NCBI GenBank assembly: GCA_947478405.1
Contig: CANJVX010000003.1
Location: forward strand, 1-64,000
Direction: 5' to 3'
From: Beijerinckiaceae bacterium
GTDB taxonomy: Bacteria > Pseudomonadota > Alphaproteobacteria > Rhizobiales > Beijerinckiaceae
Length of the DNA: 64,000 nt
The notes under the pieces are model-generated. The model was not told the DNA's origin, did no database searches, and saw only the letters and a program-made list of their open reading frames with translations. Shown one piece after another: positions 35,303 through 44,702 of the stretch. Position numbers and translations under genes: made by a program. The number at the start of each line of letters is the position of its first letter. The first letter of the stretch is position 1.

Positions 35303-36055
35303 TTATTCGTTGCCGGGCATCAGGGTTGAGCAGCCGCCATCCACAAACAGGTCGGTGCCGACGATGAAGCTGGAATCATCCGACACGAGGAAGAGAATGG
35401 CATTGGCGAGATCGATGGGCACGCCCGGGCGACCGACGAGGTTTTTCACTGGACGCGTCGGATCGAAATCGTCTTTGCCGACCGGTGAGCCAATTTTGTT
35501 GGGCACCACGCTGTTGACGCGGATTTTGTGTGGGGCGAGCTGTATCGCCATGGATTTCGTAAGATTAACAACGCCACCCTTCGCCGCGGTGTAAGCCACA
35601 GCGCGGTTTCGGCCATAATAGCCAGACGTTGATGAGACGTTGACGATCTTCCCGCCATTGCCTGCTGCAATCATCGCCTCGGCGGCATGTTTGCCGAAGA
35701 GAAAAGGTGCTGTGAGGGTGATCGCAATCGTGCGGTTCCACTCTTCCGTCGTGATTTCGAGCATGTGCTTGTTGTCGGAGATAGCGACATTGTTGACGAG
35801 AATGTCCACGCGCCCAAAAGCTGCGCTCACGCCAGCCACCGTTGCTTCAATATCGCTTTCCTTGGCAACGTCGCAGATGAAGGCCTTCGCCTTGCCACCC
35901 GCTGCATTAATGTCGCTGGCGACCTTTTCGGCGCGTGCCTTGTCGAGATCGACCACGGCGATGGAAGCACCTTCTTTTGAGAGAAGCTTGGCAACCTCTT
36001 CACCGATGTTTCGTCCGGCGCCTGTGATGATGGCTACTTGTCCCTGGAGTTTCAT
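35303..36055 (-). CDS. Short-chain dehydrogenase/reductase (SDR)
   Basis: A 250-residue classical SDR. TGAGRNIG (11-18) binds the nucleotide, DLDKARAE follows (Asp favouring NAD), NNVAISD, then VSSTSGYYG, and AYTAAKGG supplies the catalytic Tyr and Lys. The end (VDGGCSTLMPGNE) is typical. It would oxidise or reduce a hydroxyl or oxo group in the pathway between the ABC transporter and the aldolase. The AAAATG start with GGATAC upstream is fair, and the gap to the permease is 17 bases. Confidence 0.9.
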   Translation of the reverse strand: MKLQGQVAIITGAGRNIGEEVAKLLSKEGASIAVVDLDKARAEKVASDINAAGGKAKAFICDVAKESDIEATVAGVSAAFGRVDILVNNVAISDNKHMLEITTEEWNRTIAITLTAPFLFGKHAAEAMIAAGNGGKIVNVSSTSGYYGRNRAVAYTAAKGGVVNLTKSMAIQLAPHKIRVNSVVPNKIGSPVGKDDFDPTRPVKNLVGRPGVPIDLANAILFLVSDDSSFIVGTDLFVDGGCSTLMPGNE

Positions 36056-36072
36056 TTTCTTGTATCCTTCTC

Positions 36073-36909
36073 TTAGCCGCGGCTATCGACGCGCCATTTT
36101 TCGAAACGCATTTCAATCATTTTCAACATTTGCGTCATGATCATGCCAGAGGCGGCAATAATGATGATGCCAACCATAACGCGATCTGTCTGGAAGGTCG
36201 CACCTGCGATCGACATCATGTAGCCAATGCCAGACGTAGCGCCATACATTTCACCCACAACAATGCCAATGAGCGCATGGCCAAGGCCAAGACGTAGCCC
36301 CGTGAGCAGGAAGGGTACGGACGAGGGCAGCGCAACGGTCAGGAACAATTGGCGGTCCGACGCGCCAAAGGATCGCGCCACTTTCACGAAGTCGCGGTCG
36401 ACCGTCCGGATGCCGACCATCGTGTTGACGAGGATCGGAAAGACTGTCGATAGAAAGACGATGGCCACTTTCGAGCCCAGATCAATACCAAACCAGATGA
36501 CGATAAGGGGCAGGAGCGCGATGCGAGGTGTCGCATAAAGTGCATTGACGAAAGGCTCAAACACCGCGTTGAGGCGGCGATACCAGCCCATCAATATTCC
36601 CATAGGCACGCCAATAATCGTCGCCAGACCAAAGCCCAGACCAAATTCGAGACCCGATGTGGCCATGTCCTGCCAGATCGTGCCTTCCTTCACCATATTC
36701 GTGCCCGCAGCAATGATGCGCAGAGGTGAAGAGGTGAAAATGGCATTTACCCATTTTGCATGTACCGCATATTCCCAGAAGAACAGGAATGACACCACGG
36801 ATATCGTGCCCAGAATGGTCGATTCCTGGCGCGCAAAAAAAGAGCTGCGAGGGGCCAGATCTTCGCTTTCGACGCTGGCATGGTTTTGTGTGTTTGTTGA
36901 TGCGGTCAT
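36073..36909 (-). CDS. ABC transporter permease (NitT/TauT/SsuC type)
   Basis: A 278-residue inner-membrane protein with five or six membrane spans, starting about residue 30. The coupling-loop motif KVARSFGASDRQLFLTVALP is typical of TauC/SsuC permeases. The stop of the upstream ATPase gene is four bases before its ATG, so it is in one operon with the ATPase and binding protein. It imports the substrate for the downstream SDR, aldolase and FAH proteins. Confidence 0.9.
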   Translation of the reverse strand: MTASTNTQNHASVESEDLAPRSSFFARQESTILGTISVVSFLFFWEYAVHAKWVNAIFTSSPLRIIAAGTNMVKEGTIWQDMATSGLEFGLGFGLATIIGVPMGILMGWYRRLNAVFEPFVNALYATPRIALLPLIVIWFGIDLGSKVAIVFLSTVFPILVNTMVGIRTVDRDFVKVARSFGASDRQLFLTVALPSSVPFLLTGLRLGLGHALIGIVVGEMYGATSGIGYMMSIAGATFQTDRVMVGIIIIAASGMIMTQMLKMIEMRFEKWRVDSRG

Positions 36910-36913
36910 TTGT

Positions 36914-37723
36914 TCAGCTCGCCGTCACGAGGCCGGTGCGGGCGGCTTCTTCTTCGATCAGTCGCCAAATATGAGATTGCAGCTCATGAAAACGTTTGTC
37001 GTGTTTGATAGCCAAAGTGCGTTCCTTCGGCAGGTCGATCGCGACAATTTCTTTCACCTTGGCCGGGCGCGCGGAGAAAACCACGACACGGTTGGATAAG
37101 AAAATTGCCTCATCTATCTGGTGGGTGATGAAGAGGGCAGTCTTTTTGGCGCGGCCAAGAATCTTCAGCAATTCGACCTGCATGAATTCGCGCGTTTGCG
37201 CATCAAGTGCCGCAAAGGGCTCGTCGAGTAGAAGCAGTTCAGGATCTGGCGCGAGGGCGCGCGCAATATTCACGCGTTGGCGCATGCCACCTGAAAGCTC
37301 ATGCGGGAAATGATCTTCAAAACCCTTCAGTCCGACGAGTTCCACCAGCTGGCGGCCGCGCCCGTTCATGTCGGCTTTGGACATGGAACCCTGCAACTCG
37401 ATTCCATAGACAACATTTTCGAGCACCGTGCGCCAGGGAAACAGCGAGTCATGCTGGAACACCATGGCCCGATCCGGCCCCGGCTTGGTGACAGCGTGAC
37501 CATCGATCAGCACATCCCCGCCATCAATGCGGGTAAGTCCATCGACCGCGCCGAGAAAGGTGGATTTGCCACAGCCGGAGGGGCCGACAATGCAGACAAG
37601 TTCCCCTTCCGCGACGGAGAGGTCGATTCCATCAAGTACATTCAAGCGCTTCTTGATGCGCTCATTGTAAAAGCCGATGTGCAGTCCACGGGCCTGCATT
37701 TTCGGCATTGTAGATGCACTCAT
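36914..37723 (-). CDS. ABC transporter ATP-binding protein (TauB/SsuB type)
   Basis: A 269-residue ATPase. Walker A GPSGCGKS (47-54), Q loop VFQHDSLFPWRTV, signature LSGGMRQRV, Walker B LLLLDEPFAALD and switch THQ-type His in LFITHQIDEAI are all present. The ATG overlaps the stop of the upstream substrate-binding gene by four bases, so the two are coupled. It energises the permease encoded next. Confidence 0.93.
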   Translation of the reverse strand: MSASTMPKMQARGLHIGFYNERIKKRLNVLDGIDLSVAEGELVCIVGPSGCGKSTFLGAVDGLTRIDGGDVLIDGHAVTKPGPDRAMVFQHDSLFPWRTVLENVVYGIELQGSMSKADMNGRGRQLVELVGLKGFEDHFPHELSGGMRQRVNIARALAPDPELLLLDEPFAALDAQTREFMQVELLKILGRAKKTALFITHQIDEAIFLSNRVVVFSARPAKVKEIVAIDLPKERTLAIKHDKRFHELQSHIWRLIEEEAARTGLVTAS

Positions 37724-38742
37724 TTTTTCAACTTCTCGAAAAAGCCTTCAGCTTTTAACTGCTGCAAGGCGCGCATGTCGACGAGTTGCTCGGGCTTGAA
37801 ATTGCCGGCAATCGGCGTCTTGGCTTTCAATTCGTCGAGCACGATTTGGATGCCGGGCAGGGAGGCTTCCGGAACATCAGGGAAAATATCCTTGGTATAG
37901 CGGTCATAGGTCTTGTCCATAATATTATCGACCTTGAGCTTCAGGAAGTCCGCCGTTTCCTTTTCCGCTTCGAGTTTGTTTGTCTTGAACGCGTGAATGC
38001 CTTCCGACACGGCCATGAAGAATTTCTTCACCAGCTCAGGGTTTTTGTCGATGTAGACGCGGCGCGATACATAGGCTGTGTTGGGATAATCACCCGCCAC
38101 CGGCGTCACGTCGATCATCACACGATAGCCTTGTTCTTCAAGTTCTGCCGTGCGCGGATATTGCTCGAGCGAAGCATCGATCTGGCCCGACAGCATGGCG
38201 GCCGTGCGCGTGCCTTCACCACCCAGCTGCAGGATCGCGACATCAGAGCGCTTGAGGCCCATTTTCTCGACAGCGAAAGTCGCGGCCGTGTCTGTGGAGG
38301 AGCCATAGCGGCTGATGGCAATCTTCTTGCCCTTGAGATCAGCCGCCGTCTTGATGTCGGCTTTCACCACAAGCTGGAAGGGCAGTTTGTTGGAAATGCC
38401 GCCGATGAAGACGATGTCTGCGCCATTCACCGCAGCGGCCGTGGCAGATGTATAGCCGTTCTGACCGATATCGACTGAACCGCCTATGACCGCCTGGGTG
38501 AGCGTGGGGCCTCCGTCAACATAGACGAGCGTCAGATCGATTCCGTATTTTTTGAAGATGCCTTTCTTCAGCGCGTAATTGATCGGCGCTGTGGTCATCG
38601 AATAGCCGTCATAGCCCACTTTCAGCGGGATCAGCTTTTCCTGCGCGAAAGACGGCGTGGCCAGCAGGGCTGCGGCAAGGCTTGCAGCAAGCCCTGCAGC
38701 ACGCCCTGCAGCGCAGATTTGGCGGCGAGATATTTTCGTCAT
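37720..38742 (-). CDS. ABC transporter substrate-binding protein (NMT1/SsuA-like)
   Basis: A 340-residue exported protein. A twin-Arg-like start (SRRQICAA) precedes a long hydrophobic stretch ending ATPSFAQ, so Tat or Sec export are both possible. The mature protein has the NMT1/THI5-like order LKVGYDGYSMTTAPINYALKKGIF, GGSVDIGQNGYTSA and ADLKGKKIAIS. Known members bind sulfonates, nitrate, pyrimidine or hydantoin-related compounds. First gene of the ABC operon, 93 bases after hyuB-like gene; a hydantoin or cyclic-amide ligand is suggested only by that neighbourhood. Confidence 0.88.
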   Translation of the reverse strand: MTKISRRQICAAGRAAGLAASLAAALLATPSFAQEKLIPLKVGYDGYSMTTAPINYALKKGIFKKYGIDLTLVYVDGGPTLTQAVIGGSVDIGQNGYTSATAAAVNGADIVFIGGISNKLPFQLVVKADIKTAADLKGKKIAISRYGSSTDTAATFAVEKMGLKRSDVAILQLGGEGTRTAAMLSGQIDASLEQYPRTAELEEQGYRVMIDVTPVAGDYPNTAYVSRRVYIDKNPELVKKFFMAVSEGIHAFKTNKLEAEKETADFLKLKVDNIMDKTYDRYTKDIFPDVPEASLPGIQIVLDELKAKTPIAGNFKPEQLVDMRALQQLKAEGFFEKLKK

Positions 38743-38835
38743 TTCATTCCTCCCGTGCCCGCATTTGCTCCGGGCTTCGTTGATGGAGCCGATATTGCCA
38801 TGGACGGGCGATGCGCGGCCACCTTTTTCGTATCT

Positions 38836-40587
38836 TCACGTCATCTTTGCGCGGTTGGCTCGTGCCTTGGCAGTCGCAATGCCATCGACCACGAAATTTT
38901 GGCCCTCATGCAGCGCCACCACGCCATAATCGCGCAAGGCGCCTTCCACGCTCACATAGCCCTCATTGAGGTCACGTGCGACGAGATCAGGGTCACGGGT
39001 GAAGCCATCGCCATAGCCACCACCGCCGGGCGTAAGAAGCCGGAACTGATCGCCGCCTTTCAGCGGATAGTCAGCATAGCGGGTCGGCAATTGCTTGGCC
39101 GCATCCGTATCAGGATTGACGATAATGTCGCCTGTGCGGCCCTTGCCGCCATGAGCCGCCCCTTCAGGTGCGATGACATGCTTCGTCGAGCGGATCGAGA
39201 AACGCGCATCTTCCAGATTGAGATATTCGCGGCGAATGCCAAGACCACCGCGGAATTTGCCCGCACCACCCGAATCCGGGATCAGCTCAAAGCGCAGAAT
39301 GCGTGTGGGGAATTCGCTTTCTATGATTTCAATGGGCGCAATCTTGGCATTCGATTGATTGACTGACGTGCCACTCTGACCATCCTTCTGCGCGCGGGCG
39401 CCACCGCCACCGCCCAGAATTTCATATTGCACATAGCCCTTGCCGGTATAGGTCGAGCGCCCACCCAAGATGATCGAGCGCGAGCCGCAGCCGTCGGCGC
39501 GTGCCAGGCCCGGCACAATATCTGCCAAGGCGCCATAGAGCGCTTCCACCAGCGCATGCACCGTCGGGTTATAAGTGTTGACGGGCGCGGGGAAACGCGG
39601 GTTCAGCACGGATCCCTCGCGCGCGACTATCTCGAAGGCGCTCAACACACCGCTGTTGATGAAGGTGTTGGGATCGATCAGCGAGACGAGCACATAGCCA
39701 ATGGCCGCACGCACGGTGGGCGGGCGGATGTTGGCCGGCCCCTTGGTCTGGTCGGCGGAGCCCGAAAAATCGAAGCGGATCTGATCGCCTTTCTTCTCGA
39801 CGACAACATGGATGCGCACGGGCTTGCCGGTGTCCACACCATCGTCATCGACAAAGCGCTCTGCCTCGTAGCGGCCATCTTTCCAATCGGTAATGGCCGC
39901 GCGGATGCGCTGTTCAGCGAGTTCAATGAGGCGGGCAAAACAGCCGACTGATTTATCGCGGCCGAATTTGCCGATCAATTCACCCAGTCTCTGTTCGCCT
40001 AAGCGCGAGGAGCCGAGCTGGCCGCGAATATCGCCCAACACCAGTTCGGGCGTGCGGCTGTTGGCCGCCACAATGCGCATGATCTCGATGTTTTCTTGAA
40101 ACTTGTGCTGATAGCGCACAGCCGGCAGATGCAGGCCTTCATTGAAGGTTTCTTTCGCCTGACCTGAACAGGACCCGGGTACCGGTCCGCCAATATCGCT
40201 CTTATGGGCAATGGAGCCGGTAAAGCCCATCAACTCGCCTTTGAAAAAGACGGGCGTGATAACGGCCATGTCAGGCGCATGTGGGCTGCCACCCTCGTAA
40301 GGATGGTTGATGAGAAAAGCATCGCCTTCGGTAATGTCATCATAGGTGCGTATGACAGCGCCACAGCAGGCAGGAAAGGCGCCGATGTGCAGTGGCAGCA
40401 CCACATGCTGGGCAATGACTAGCGCATCCGTGCCCATGATCGCGCAAGACGCATCCTGCGATTCACGGATGATGGTGGAAAAGCCTGTGCGAAAAAGCGA
40501 GTTCTGCATTTCCTGTACAATGCCATCAAGACTTGCGCGGATGATTTCGAGTTCGACCGCGTCGACGTGTTTTGGAGCGCTAACCAT
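38836..40587 (-). CDS. Hydantoinase B/oxoprolinase-family protein (HyuB-like)
   Basis: A 583-residue protein with the HyuB markers LEIIRASLDGIVQEMQNSL, INHPYEGGSPHAPDMAV, FTGSIAHKSDIGGPVPGS and GGLGIRREY. Together with the upstream HyuA-like protein it makes an ATP-dependent enzyme: N-methylhydantoinase, 5-oxoprolinase or acetone/acetophenone carboxylase are the known types. The ATG overlaps the HyuA stop by one base, showing a coupled pair. Which type it is cannot be read from the sequence; the absence of a third gamma subunit argues against acetone carboxylase. Confidence 0.9.
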   Translation of the reverse strand: MVSAPKHVDAVELEIIRASLDGIVQEMQNSLFRTGFSTIIRESQDASCAIMGTDALVIAQHVVLPLHIGAFPACCGAVIRTYDDITEGDAFLINHPYEGGSPHAPDMAVITPVFFKGELMGFTGSIAHKSDIGGPVPGSCSGQAKETFNEGLHLPAVRYQHKFQENIEIMRIVAANSRTPELVLGDIRGQLGSSRLGEQRLGELIGKFGRDKSVGCFARLIELAEQRIRAAITDWKDGRYEAERFVDDDGVDTGKPVRIHVVVEKKGDQIRFDFSGSADQTKGPANIRPPTVRAAIGYVLVSLIDPNTFINSGVLSAFEIVAREGSVLNPRFPAPVNTYNPTVHALVEALYGALADIVPGLARADGCGSRSIILGGRSTYTGKGYVQYEILGGGGGARAQKDGQSGTSVNQSNAKIAPIEIIESEFPTRILRFELIPDSGGAGKFRGGLGIRREYLNLEDARFSIRSTKHVIAPEGAAHGGKGRTGDIIVNPDTDAAKQLPTRYADYPLKGGDQFRLLTPGGGGYGDGFTRDPDLVARDLNEGYVSVEGALRDYGVVALHEGQNFVVDGIATAKARANRAKMT

Positions 40588-42647
40588 TACGCGCCTCCCA
40601 TGGTGATGATGATGTTTTTATGATTGTCGACCCGCGCCTGCTGACCGGGGAAGACGACAGTCGTGCAATCGAGCTGGTCGACGACGCAGGGGCCGGAGAA
40701 TGTCGCGCCGACATCAAGTTTTTCCCGCTGATAGACAGGGCATGATAGTGTCTTGCCATCAAAGCGCATGTCGCGATGTTCGCGAATGGCGTCTTGTGTC
40801 TTCAGCCCTTGCGGTTGGAATTCAGGCAGTTTCACCGGCGCCACACGGCCGATCCCGCGCAATCGGTACGAGATGATCTCCACTGGCTCATGTGGGGCTG
40901 TGTGACCAAATTGGCTGCGGTGCAATTCGTCAAAGTTCTTGCGCATCTGCGCCAAAGCGCCCGCCTTCAATTCAGCTGGCAGCGGGACGGAAATTTCGTA
41001 GCCCTGTCCGGCATAGCGCATATCAAGCGAACGCTCGATCTCGATGGCGCTCTCGGCAAAGCCTTCCACTTTTAATTCTTCTCGCGCATGAGCCACGAGA
41101 TCGGCAAATTGCGCGTCAACAAAAGCCTCATCGACGCTGGCGACTTTCGTCATGCGTGAGCGCACATAATCATGCTTCACATCAGACATGACGAGACCCA
41201 TGGCCGAATAGACGCCGGGGAAGAGCGGCACAATCACGCCAGCCATATTCAAATCAGCGGCGATGCGGCCTGCATGTAGCGGTCCGGCACCACCAAAGGC
41301 CAACAGGTGGAAATCCCGCAGATCATGGCCGCGCATGGTGGAAATGGCTTTCACCGCCTCCTGCATCTTCACATTGATGATGCGCACAATGCCTTCAGCT
41401 GCATCCTGCCCATCCATGCCAAGTGGTTTGGCCACGCTCTCGACAGCGTCGAGTGCCGCCTTGCGTTTGAGGCGCATTTTTCCGCCCAGAAAATTATCTT
41501 CACCGAGATAGCCGAGCGCCAGATTGCAATCGGTGATGGTGGGCTCAGTGCCGCCGCGCCCATAACAGGCGGGGCCAGGCACAGCGCCGGCACTCTGCGG
41601 GCCGACTTCGAGCGCACCAAAGCGATCAACGCGCGCCAGCGTGCCACCACCGGCCGACACAGTGTTGATGTCGATCATCGGCAGAGCAATGTCCCGCCCG
41701 TCAATTTTGCCGCGATGGGAGACGGAGGGCTCTCCGTCTTTGATGAGCGCCACATCGCATGACGTGCCGCCCATGTCGAATGTGATGAGATTCTGCAATC
41801 CCGTTGTGCGGCAGGCCTGAACTGAGGCGGTGATGCCGCCGGCTGGGCCTGACAGCACGGTGGCGACGGCCTTTTTGGAAGTGGCTGCAAAGGTCGACAT
41901 GCCGCCGTTGGACTGCATGATATATTTTTGCCGTGTCGTTACGCCCGCGCCCGTCAGTCGCCCCTCAAGATTGGCAATATAATGGGCGAGGATGGGCTGC
42001 AAATAGGCATTAATCACCGTTGTCGAGAGGCGATAATATTCACGGATCTGCGGTACGACCTCGCTCGACAGTGACACTTCAACGTCTGGCATTTCCTCGG
42101 CAAGAATCTCGCGCACACGCTGCTCATGCTGGGGATGCAGGAAGGAAAAGAGCAGACAGACAGCAAGTGACTTCACGTCGCTGCGCTTTAGGGGCTGGAG
42201 CGCAGCGCGCAGGCCGGCTTCATCAAGCGGCTCCAGTACCTCACCCTGGAAGGAGACGCGCTCGGGCACTTCCGCAGTGAGTGAGGCTGGCACCAGCAGA
42301 GCGGGGCGGTCATATAAAATGTCGAAAATCACATGACCATGCGGACGGGATTGTTCCTGCACCTCGTAGATGCCACGAAAACCCTTGGTGACGAGCAGGC
42401 CCGTCTTCACGCCCTTGCCTTCGAGCAGGGCATTGGTGCCCACGGTCGTGCCGTGACAGAAATAGGTGATGTCATCGGGCTTCACGCCCTTGTCGATCAA
42501 CAGCTGCACGCCCGCCAGAATGGCGCGTGAAGGATCATCCGGCGTCGATGGAATTTTGGCGATGGAGACGTCATCCGTCTCCTCATTCACATAGACGAAA
42601 TCGGAGAATGTCCCTCCGGTGTCGACGGTGACGCGATACTGGCCCAT
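40587..42647 (-). CDS. Hydantoinase A/oxoprolinase-family protein (HyuA-like)
   Basis: A 686-residue protein. It begins with the actin-like ATPase signature VDTGGTFSDFVYVNEETDD, continues with FCHGTTVGTNALLEGKG, and has the second phosphate motif FDMGGTSCDVALI and the adenosine-type GGAGPLHAG. These are the markers of HyuA/5-oxoprolinase alpha. The start is taken at MGQYRVTV because GGGGGAG precedes it. It hydrolyses ATP while opening a cyclic amide ring. Located 157 bases downstream of a lysR gene in the same direction. Confidence 0.92.
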   Translation of the reverse strand: MGQYRVTVDTGGTFSDFVYVNEETDDVSIAKIPSTPDDPSRAILAGVQLLIDKGVKPDDITYFCHGTTVGTNALLEGKGVKTGLLVTKGFRGIYEVQEQSRPHGHVIFDILYDRPALLVPASLTAEVPERVSFQGEVLEPLDEAGLRAALQPLKRSDVKSLAVCLLFSFLHPQHEQRVREILAEEMPDVEVSLSSEVVPQIREYYRLSTTVINAYLQPILAHYIANLEGRLTGAGVTTRQKYIMQSNGGMSTFAATSKKAVATVLSGPAGGITASVQACRTTGLQNLITFDMGGTSCDVALIKDGEPSVSHRGKIDGRDIALPMIDINTVSAGGGTLARVDRFGALEVGPQSAGAVPGPACYGRGGTEPTITDCNLALGYLGEDNFLGGKMRLKRKAALDAVESVAKPLGMDGQDAAEGIVRIINVKMQEAVKAISTMRGHDLRDFHLLAFGGAGPLHAGRIAADLNMAGVIVPLFPGVYSAMGLVMSDVKHDYVRSRMTKVASVDEAFVDAQFADLVAHAREELKVEGFAESAIEIERSLDMRYAGQGYEISVPLPAELKAGALAQMRKNFDELHRSQFGHTAPHEPVEIISYRLRGIGRVAPVKLPEFQPQGLKTQDAIREHRDMRFDGKTLSCPVYQREKLDVGATFSGPCVVDQLDCTTVVFPGQQARVDNHKNIIITMGGA

Positions 42648-42804
42648 TCGGCTCCCCCCTCCTACCAAAGGCGCGCGGCCCTGCCTCGCGCGGTGGGCCG
42701 CCAGAATCCTTTTGGCGTTTCGAATTGCTCTCTTGGGGGAAGACTAGGCTGGTCGAGGCCTGTTCGACAATTTTAGACTTTGTGTAGGGGAGATAAAGCT
42801 GTGT

Positions 42805-43689
42805 TTAACCTGAAACCTGCTCGAGCAGGGCTTTCACCAGCGGGTTTTTCAGCGCGCCCTTGCGATAGATGGCTGAAAATTGCAGTGCGCCCACGCGGGG
42901 GCCAAGATCGAGTGCCTGCACATGGCGGGACAAATGGCGCTCTATGCAAATCGTGTGAACAATGGCTGGCCCTACGCCCATTTCTACGAAAGTGGCTGCC
43001 GTTTCACATGTCGGCACTTCAATCAGAGAGGCCGCACGGTCAATATCCTTGCGCAGATTTTTCTCGATCAGCTTGCGTGTCACGGTGGATGTAGGCGGCA
43101 CGATGAGCCGCTGCCGTGCAATATCGGCAAGCGAGGCAGGCTTGCGCGCGCGGCCAAATTCTTGCGGGTTGTAAGCCAGCGACAGGCTGGTGCCCACAAG
43201 CGCTTTCTTTTCCAAAGAGCGGGGCAGATCAGGAAAAATCCCCAGCGAGATTTCGACCTGGCCGCGCTCGAGTGCCTCCAGAGCTTCGCCTGATTTATAG
43301 ACACGAAAGCCCAGTTCGACATTCGGATAGAGCGCCAGAAAGTCGCGAATTTTTGGCGCAAAATACCAAGCATGATCGCTGCCCACCGAAACAGCGAGGC
43401 GTTGTTGAGCCAGTGGCTTGCCTTGCAATGTGCCCAAAGCCTGTTCGGCGCGCTCAAAAATTCCCTCGACCTCACGCAGGAATTTTTCGCCCGCCCGCGT
43501 CAGCACCAGTCGATTGGGCAGGCGCTCGAAGAGATCAAAGCCGAGATCTTCTTCCAACTTGCGGATTTTGCCCGATATGGCGGGGATGGTCTGTTTCAGC
43601 CGCGTGGCCGCCACCCGAAGGCTGCCATTGCGGGCCACCAGCTGGAAAGCGCGCAGGCGTTTCAGGTCAAGCGTGTCGAGATCGAGCAT
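42805..43689 (-). CDS. LysR-family transcriptional regulator
   Basis: A 294-residue regulator. The helix-turn-helix is LRAFQLVARNGSLRVAATRL..TIPAISGKIRKLEEDLGFDLFERL (about 11-60) and the remainder has the periplasmic-binding-like ligand domain. The start at MLDLDTL fits the family length; an upstream ATG in frame is possible. It lies 157 bases upstream of the HyuA-like gene on the same strand and is divergent from the allantoinase gene, so it is the natural candidate regulator of both. Confidence 0.9.
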   Translation of the reverse strand: MLDLDTLDLKRLRAFQLVARNGSLRVAATRLKQTIPAISGKIRKLEEDLGFDLFERLPNRLVLTRAGEKFLREVEGIFERAEQALGTLQGKPLAQQRLAVSVGSDHAWYFAPKIRDFLALYPNVELGFRVYKSGEALEALERGQVEISLGIFPDLPRSLEKKALVGTSLSLAYNPQEFGRARKPASLADIARQRLIVPPTSTVTRKLIEKNLRKDIDRAASLIEVPTCETAATFVEMGVGPAIVHTICIERHLSRHVQALDLGPRVGALQFSAIYRKGALKNPLVKALLEQVSG

Positions 43690-43745
43690 GGGGCAGAGTG
43701 TGGACCGTGGCGGGAGTGGATTCAAGTCTGCCATGCCGCTACACT

Positions 43746-43788
43746 CGCCATTGCGAGTAAAGCGAAGCAATCCAGAAGGCCCCATCGC
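43746..43788. repeat. Half copy of the palindromic repeat directly before the allantoinase start
   Basis: It reads as the left half of the repeat (ATTGCGAGTAAAGCGAAGCA then ATCCAGAAGG) and stops just before the ATG of the next gene, with no right half. The copy forms the whole 5' leader region near the start codon and leaves no purine-rich ribosome site. Confidence 0.7.
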
Positions 43789-44700
43789 ATGACCGACTAC
43801 CCCCGCGACATGAAAGGTTATGGCCGTAATCCGCCCGATCCGAAATGGCCTGGCGGAGCGAAGGTCTGCGTGCAATTCGTCGTCAATTATGAAGAGGGCG
43901 GAGAAAACAACATTCTGCATGGCGATGCAGCGTCGGAAGCTTTTCTGTCAGAAATTGTGGGCGCGGCCGCATGGCCTGGCGAGCGCCATTGGAACATGGA
44001 ATCGATTTACGAATATGGCGCGCGCGCCGGTTTCTGGCGTCTGTGGCGGATGTTCAGCGCGCGCAATATTCCAGCCACCGTCTATGGCGTGGCGCATGCG
44101 CTCATGCGCTCGCCCGATCAAGTGGCAGCGATGAAAGAAGCCAATTGGGAAATCGCCAGCCATGGTTTGAAATGGATCGAATATAAAGATTATTCGAAAG
44201 ATGATGAGCGCGCGCATCTGATGGAGGCGATCCGCATTCACACACAAGTCACCGGCGAGCGTCCGCTGGGCTGGTACACGGGCCGTGCTTCGATGCGCTC
44301 AGCAGAATTGGTGATGGAAGAGGGCGGATTTCTATATTCATCTGACGCTTATGCCGATGATCTGCCCTATTGGGTCAAAGGCCCGAAAGGTCCCCATCTC
44401 ATCATTCCCTACACGCTGGATGCCAATGACATGCGCTTTGCGACACCGCAGGGGTTTAATTCCGGCGATCAGTTTTACGCCTATCTGAAAGATTCTTTTG
44501 ATGTGCTGATGGAAGAAGGCCGCGCGGGTTTTCCCAAAATGATGTCGGTGGGTCTGCATTGTCGTCTGGTTGGGCGTCCGGGTCGCGCCGCCGCGCTGGC
44601 GCGGTTCATGGATTATGTGAAAAGTTTTGGCGATGAAGCCTGGTGCGCAACGCGTTTGGATATTGCGCGTCATTGGCACAAGCATCATCCAGCAGGCTGA
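43789..44700 (+). CDS. puuE: PuuE-type allantoinase (polysaccharide-deacetylase fold)
   Basis: A 303-residue protein. MTDYPRDMKGYGRNPPDPKW is the characteristic PuuE opening, followed by VCVQFVVNYEEGGENNILHG, the tell-tale NYEEGGE motif, and ASHGLKWIEY. PuuE hydrolyses allantoin to allantoate without metal hydrolase motifs of AllB. The start is right after a half repeat copy; no ribosome site is visible, so translation may be weak or leaderless. It is followed two bases later by a glycerate kinase gene, giving a purine/glyoxylate link. Confidence 0.85.
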   Translation: MTDYPRDMKGYGRNPPDPKWPGGAKVCVQFVVNYEEGGENNILHGDAASEAFLSEIVGAAAWPGERHWNMESIYEYGARAGFWRLWRMFSARNIPATVYGVAHALMRSPDQVAAMKEANWEIASHGLKWIEYKDYSKDDERAHLMEAIRIHTQVTGERPLGWYTGRASMRSAELVMEEGGFLYSSDAYADDLPYWVKGPKGPHLIIPYTLDANDMRFATPQGFNSGDQFYAYLKDSFDVLMEEGRAGFPKMMSVGLHCRLVGRPGRAAALARFMDYVKSFGDEAWCATRLDIARHWHKHHPAG

Positions 44701-44702
44701 GC

